From assembly GCA_002118135.1 (NCBI GenBank), contig BDIU01000223.1, positions 124,001-188,000 of the forward strand: a DNA stretch of 64,000 nucleotides, in the 5' to 3' direction. Of the stretch, positions 59,109 to 64,000 are shown in pieces. This DNA is from Trebouxia sp. TZW2008. Lineage: Eukaryota; Chlorophyta; Trebouxiophyceae; Trebouxiales; Trebouxiaceae. Each line of letters opens with the position of its first letter. The stretch's first letter is position 1. The notes below the pieces were generated by a model. That model made no database searches. It saw nothing but the letters and a program-made list of their open reading frames with translations, and was not told the DNA's origin. Position numbers and translations under genes: made by a program.

Positions 59109-62100
59109 TTACTCCCATTCAATGGTGCCTGGAGGTTTGCTGGTGACATCGTAAACGACCCTGTTGACAGAGCGGACTTGATTGCAAATTCGGGTTGACA
59201 CAGCTCGCAGGAAAGCTGGCTCGAAGGGATACCAGTCTGCTGTCATCCCATCTGAACTTGTCACAGCTCTCAGAGCAACTACATGACTATGCGTTCGCTG
59301 GTCTCCTTGCACTCCCACAGACCTGCATTTTCACTGAAGGCATCATCAAAGGCATCAAGCAAGATCAGGACATTCCGCTTAACTGCATTCCAAGCTGCAT
59401 TCAATGGTTGCAGCTTAAGTTTCCTGCGCTCTTGTGATCTGAGATTACAGCAGTGCATGACACATGAGGGCTGTCAAGGACAGGCAGCACCTGTAATGTT
59501 GCCATCTCAGTCAAGTCTGTCGCATGCGCAGTGATCTGAGATGAGAACATGCACAACTCAGCTGTGTAGACAGAATATATTGTAGGGTTCTACAGCCCAA
59601 ATGCTTTTGTAGACATCTAGGGTTGAGGGTGTCATGCTCCACAGCAACAACATGTGTGCTGAGAGCACACCTGCCTGATTGGTAAGAAGACAGCAAAGGC
59701 TTGCCAGATCTGGTCACACAGGCTATTGTACCTGATGGTCGGAATCTCCATCTCATTTCACAAGACGCCATGAAACTGTTCAACAGCCACAGAGCATTTG
59801 CTGTGTGAACTTGCCTGACTGGCAGGAAGACAGCAAAGGCTTGCCAGATCTGGTCGTATAGGCCGTAGTCTCTGATTGTCTGGATGTGCATTTCGTTTCA
59901 CAAGCAGCCATCAATCTGTTGAACAGTCGCAGGGCATTTGCTGAGTGAACTTGCCTGACTGGCAGGAAGACAGCAAAGGCTCGCCAGATCTGATCATACA
60001 GACCACAAGTCCTGATGGTCGGAATGTCCACCTCATCTCATAAGAAGCCATGAAACTGTTCAACAGTCACAGAGCATCAGCTGAGTGAACTTGCCTGACT
60101 GGCAGGAAGACAGCAAAGGCTTGCCAGATCTGGTCATACAGGCTGTAGTCCCTGATGGTCGGAATGTCCATCTCATCTCACAAGAAGCCATGAAACTGTT
60201 CAACAGTCACAGGGCATCAGCTGAGTGAACTTGCCTGACTGGCAGGAAGACAGCAAAGGCTTGCCAGATCTGGTCGTACAGGCCGTAGTCCCTGATGGTT
60301 TGAATGTACACCTCATCCACTTGCCGCAGAACGTCTAGCGCATTGCCTTCTGTCACATCTCCCAGCACCCTCACAGCCAACCCTGGACCTGCGTTCCAAA
60401 TCAACAATCATGTCAATAGTGTGAGCACATGATCAAACTGGTTGGAGACAGTTGATTGCTCCTGTACGTACCTAGTTGGGCCTGCTGAGCCTGCCTAGCC
60501 CACGTTTATAATGAATGAATGAATGAATCATGTCAATCAATAGGCCTTGAGCGTAGCACTTCCAGTACCTTGTCTCCTCTGAGCCCTGAGCACTGAGCAC
60601 TTTGCCAAGCATATGATCAGCAGGAGATATGCAAAGACATACAACACAAAACTTGTCATAACACTTGGGTGGCGAATAACATGCGCAGCCAGAACCATGT
60701 GACAGTTATGGGGCACAGATAGTTCATGTGATGGCAGTGAGGTGGTGCTTGCCGCCTCTCATCAAATGTAGTGTACTCCTGACCAAAGCCCTAAATCCTA
60801 CATCCGCGCAGCTAAACCCTAAAGGGTGGACCTAATATGAAACTACAGAACAAATCAGCAAAATCAATTTTTCAAAAGCCTGCTTCCAACCCTTGCATCA
60901 AGTACACTACATGGAAGAATGTGCTTGCCTGGGAAGGGGTGGCGAGCGATGAAGGCCTCAGGCACATTCAGCTGGGGCAGCCGCCCAAGAGCCCTCACCT
61001 CATCCTGCGCTTCACAGCCTGTTTGTCACTGCTGACTACGTACAGTCACATCCCTTGGTAATGACTGCTTCGCTTACCAAGAAGGTTGTCCTGACATTGA
61101 GTTGTCCTTACTCAGAGATACCACTGCAGTCGGAAGGCGATCCTTGGTTCCCAATTGCCTTGTCCTTACAGCAAGAATGCCTTTACAGTAAGTGTCCTTA
61201 CAAAGAGATATGACTGTGTTAAGAAGATGCCCTTGCAACATTGGACTTGCGTACAGGCCAGGACTCAGATATGACTTGTGCAGATTGTTCAGAGGCAAGC
61301 ATTGCCAAAAATCTTGTGCACTAGACTTGTCTACAGGCTGTCATGATTGATGGATTGATCGATAACGGTGCCAGCGCGAATGCAAGGTAGGCAACAGGTA
61401 CGCCTCACCCTGATTCTACAGAATGAGCCTGCTGTATGGCCATCTGATTCATTAGTGTGAAGTGGGGCCTGCCACTGCTCAGGCCTGCCACTGCTCAGGC
61501 CCCACTTCACACTAATGAATCAGATGGCCATACAGCAGGCTCGTTCTGTCACCCAAGGCTGTCATGGGCTGGACAAATGCTGCTCAAACCTCTCTAAAGC
61601 ATGAGCTTTGTACACAGTACAATGTACTGTACACTTTGCAGCTCATGCGCAACTTGAATATTGAGATCACCTAACGGAAATATGCACAGATGCAGCATCA
61701 GGTGAGCAGTCAATGCTGAACACAATTCGTTGAACAGCAGAACAGGACACATGTGCCAACAAGCAAATGCTCAAAACAACAACTCAGCTTGAAAAGCTCG
61801 CGCAGGGGCTCAATGAGATTCAAGTCTAGGTCCTTGGGCAGGCCTGCTACATGATGGCGAGACTTGATGGTGTGGCTGTGCTCTTCACTGCTATTGGGTC
61901 AGAGCAACACACCACCACAGGGAAAGTGCTGTTCAAACAGCAGACCAGAACAGCAACAGGGGGGGCTCAGAACAAAACAGTGGGTCACCTTGAACAGCTC
62001 TCGCAGGGGCTCAATGAGAGTAAAGTCTAGGTCTTTAGGCAAACCCCCGACGTTGTGGTGGGACTTGATGGTGTGACTGTGCTTCTGACCGCTGCCAGGT

Positions 62101-64000
62101 GGCGGACATGACTCAATCACATCTGGATATAGTGTCCCCTGCAAGCACCTATTGCTTGACCACACAAGCATCATACACTCTTGCTGTGTTGCACACCTCA
62201 TGTGATAGGGAATGTCTAACATTCATTTGGTCAAGCAAGCAGGGCAGGCAAGCAAGCATAAAGCAAGCAAGCAGGCTGGGAAGAAAGCAGAGGCTGAACT
62301 GCCTTGCAGTGAGCAGGCTCACTCGGCTGCAGAGCAGTGCAAAGCAATGCATCTCGGCATGAAGAAATTCAAGCTAGTTCATGATGACAAGCTAGGAAAC
62401 AGCCCTTGGTATGGTAATCACAACAGGCATTTCTCACCAGCTTTTGGCACTGGAGATGTACACAGCAAGCCAACCCAGATGAACTAATCAACGCCACAAG
62501 CAGCCACAATTGCAAAGCACAGGCAGGTGCACATGTGTGATCTTTTGATAGAGGTTGTAGGCGCTATGAACAGACAGACATGCGATCTGTGAGCCAGACA
62601 GCCTTAGCTGTGGGATGATCTGAGCACATCTGGGCATACCTGCACCAGGAATCTGGGTTTGATGCCGTGCTTGGTCTTCAGGGTAGTGGCAAACTCCCTG
62701 AACACGTCTATGAAGCCGCCACCAATGGTCTTGCGCTTCTCTTCAGGGTCCTTCTTGCCCTGTGGCAAATCAACAGCTGACCGCACTGAGCCCAATTGCA
62801 GTGTCGAATACACAAAGAGCAATGGCTGTCCAGCAGACTAAATTGCAAGTGTCATAAGGTTTGTGTGAAAGGCGTGAGCTTCAGAATGGCATAGCATGCT
62901 TGCTGCCTTTGGCTCAAGCGCTTGCTAACAGTTGCTTGCTTCAGTACAGCGCATGACTTGCAACAAAAGGAAAAAGCCTGTATCAGTCGAGGCTATTGCA
63001 AGCTGCATTGATGCAACCCCTAGCTGTGCCTGACAGTCACATGACCCTGGAAATGAGATGCAATATGACTGGCATCGTACTCCATATTGGGTGCTTACCT
63101 TGAGCATACTGAGCATCCGCTTGCTGTCATCTATGCGGGTAACCGGCAAATGCAGTTGCTTCTGGAAAGTTTCCATCACACGCTCTCCTTCCTAAACAAT
63201 GTCAAGTGATGACTTTGCCTGGATCAACAGAGATTCACAGCAGGCGGCAGTGGTCATATTCTATGTGGCTACTGGTCATCGCAGCCTTGAGAGCTGCATT
63301 GCCCTGAGTGACCAGGATCCAATAGGGCACGCGATGACAGTTGAGTGTGTTACACTGAGTTGCAGGACGAAATGTCAGAGGTTGAGTCACATTTGTCTGC
63401 TGCTGGCGTTTGATAGCAAGAGGCAAGACACGCAAATCATAATATAATTGTAAGCCATAACAGCTAAGCCGTGTGGGAACAACAAAAAATACTGACAGCA
63501 CTGAGGAGCCCTTGACTGGTTATGACCCTGACTGCAAGCCTGCAGCATGATGCTTACAGTAACAGGCAAGATATACGCACGTCTCTGCAAAATGTTGCAG
63601 CAAGCAACGCTCATGCAGGCTACCAAGCCTCTACCATGGTCAAGTGTGTGCTGCAGCAAGTAGCTCTCAAGAAGTGTGTTAAAGCTAGAAGTCTTACCTT
63701 GTAGCGCAGGAGGCCATTGTCTACAAAGACGCAGTGAAGGCGGTCTCCCAGGACCTTGTGCACCATGGTGGCTGCCACAGTGCTGTCCACTCCGCCAGAC
63801 AGAGCACATATGACATGGTCTTCTGGCCCCACCTATGCAAAACAAGACTAAGCTTTGCTGATGTGGGATACAAGGATGACACATAGTAAGTGGGTGCAGG
63901 TCATGACCTCCAGGACAAAAATGACATGATCCTCTGAGCCCACCTGCACAAATCACACTGTCTGCTTGAATGATGTGCAACACAGCAGGATACGGTGATG
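59109..64000 (-). CDS. GMPS: GMP synthase (glutamine-hydrolysing), 3' part
   Basis: GMP synthase aminates XMP to GMP. The window holds the ATP-pyrophosphatase and C-terminal domains; the glutaminase domain lies beyond the right edge. Seven exons join in phase: 63698-63832, 63099-63191, 62640-62759, 61989-62138, 60929-61004, 60235-60388 and 59109-59322, giving 313 residues to the stop. The PP-loop is [18 protein letters not shown], and [17 protein letters not shown] follows. Next come [76 protein letters not shown] and [17 protein letters not shown], the standard C terminus. Two introns use GC donors (after 60929 and after 60235). Introns are crowded with exon copies and mobile elements. Confidence 0.95.
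59667..60235 (-). repeat. 140-base array copying the GMPS exon 6 end and donor
   Basis: Four extra copies lie downstream of the true exon end. Units start at 59667, 59807, 59947, 60087 and 60227 (true), an exact 140-base period for the last four. Each reads (E)[17 protein letters not shown] or a variant, then AFAVFLPVR, in the exon frame without stops. All keep the AG-GCAAGT type donor except the farthest, which reads AG-GCAGGT. Confidence 0.92.
61041..61218. mobile_element. MITE copy 3, reverse orientation, in a GMPS intron
   Basis: Starts TACAGTCACATCCCTTGGTA and contains GTCCTTACTC, then GATACCACTGCAGTC, the reverse complement of the core of copy 1. It ends CCTTACAAAGAGATATGACTGT. It lies 37 bases from the exon at 60929-61004. 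(End motif split: CCTTACAAAGAG, ATATGACTGT.). Confidence 0.7.
61352..61557. repeat. Dispersed repeat family B, copy 2, with foldback
   Basis: The left part (TTGAT-rich start, GCGCGAATGCAAGGTAGG, CCTCACCCTG) matches copies at 25558 and 29689. The right part ends in the same segment as copy 1 (GGCCATACAGCAGGCTCGTT, TGTCACCCA), preceded by its own inverted copy. Confidence 0.7.
61418..61549. repeat. 54-base-arm inverted repeat
   Basis: 61418-61471 is the reverse complement of 61496-61549 with one mismatch. The 24-base loop contains a direct repeat of CCACTGCTCAGG-type sequence. Any transcript of either strand would form a long hairpin. Confidence 0.92.
61795..61905 (-). repeat. Downstream copy of GMPS exon 4 end
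   Basis: Reads [18 protein letters not shown] then [13 protein letters not shown], matching the end of the exon at 61989-62138 ([20 protein letters not shown]). The donor position has changed from AAG-GTGACC to AAG-CTGAGT, so the copy cannot splice at the same place. Confidence 0.85.
63895..63965 (-). repeat. Upstream copy of the GMPS ATPase exon start with acceptor
   Basis: After a TTTGTGCAG acceptor it reads [12 protein letters not shown], matching [14 protein letters not shown] at 63832. It lies about 115 bases upstream of the true exon in the direction of transcription. Confidence 0.75.

Noticed and set aside
59667..60235. CRISPR-like array
   Set aside because: Units are contiguous 140-base copies of an exon end without unique spacers, in a eukaryotic gene.

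Overview
The window reads as nuclear DNA of an intron-rich eukaryote, most likely a green alga. The genes are cut into short exons with GT-AG introns. Gene content fits an alga or plant-like protist: a Ser-Pro-rich secreted protein of wall type, a cobalamin-independent methionine synthase, a double-domain fluoride exporter and a plant-type ENTH and Arf-GAP trafficking protein. A chlorophyte (Trebouxiophyceae would fit) is my inference; nothing in the window fixes the species.

Layout from left to right: a partial unrecognised minus gene (about 274-955); a sparse stretch with a secreted Cys/Pro-rich minus gene (4072-5785) and two hairpin-rich elements (7872-8002, 8266-8371); MUS81 (+, 8907-16320); UBA3 (-, 16461-19625); a PP2C phosphatase (+, 20218-23177); an acid lipase (-, 23945-27781); tRNA-Gln(CUG) (+, 27928-27999); a FEX/CrcB fluoride exporter (+, 28380-30315); an ENTH-ArfGAP fusion (-, 31514-37342); a small unrecognised minus gene (37447-37942); a long coiled-coil, low-complexity gene resembling CSPP1 (+, about 38100-46101); an unrecognised minus gene (46189-about 47095); METE (+, 47276-54093); a secreted Pmp-repeat beta-helix protein (+, 55174-58154); and the 3' part of GMP synthase (-, 59109 to beyond the right edge). 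For MUS81, UBA3, PP2C, the lipase, FEX, METE, the Pmp protein and GMP synthase I could join every listed exon in phase by hand, giving products of family-like length except MUS81, which carries a long extra linker. These are mostly housekeeping genes in alternating orientation with short intergenic gaps; I see no operon-like or pathway clustering.

Two things stand out. First, one gene appears to encode an epsin-type ENTH domain and a SMAP/AGD5-type Arf-GAP in one polypeptide, two activities that act in the same clathrin step as separate proteins in land plants. Second, introns across the window repeatedly hold tandem copies of the neighbouring splice junction. Copies upstream of an exon carry the 3' splice site plus the exon start. 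Copies downstream carry the exon end plus the donor. This is seen in UBA3, PP2C, the lipase, GMP synthase and the CSPP1-like gene. In addition, three copies of a short inverted-repeat element with CAGT ends lie in introns, and in the lipase the element makes up most of a 195-base intron, as an introner would. A second dispersed repeat family, a large foldback, tRNA-derived repeats and several GC-AG introns complete the picture of unusually active intron remodelling.
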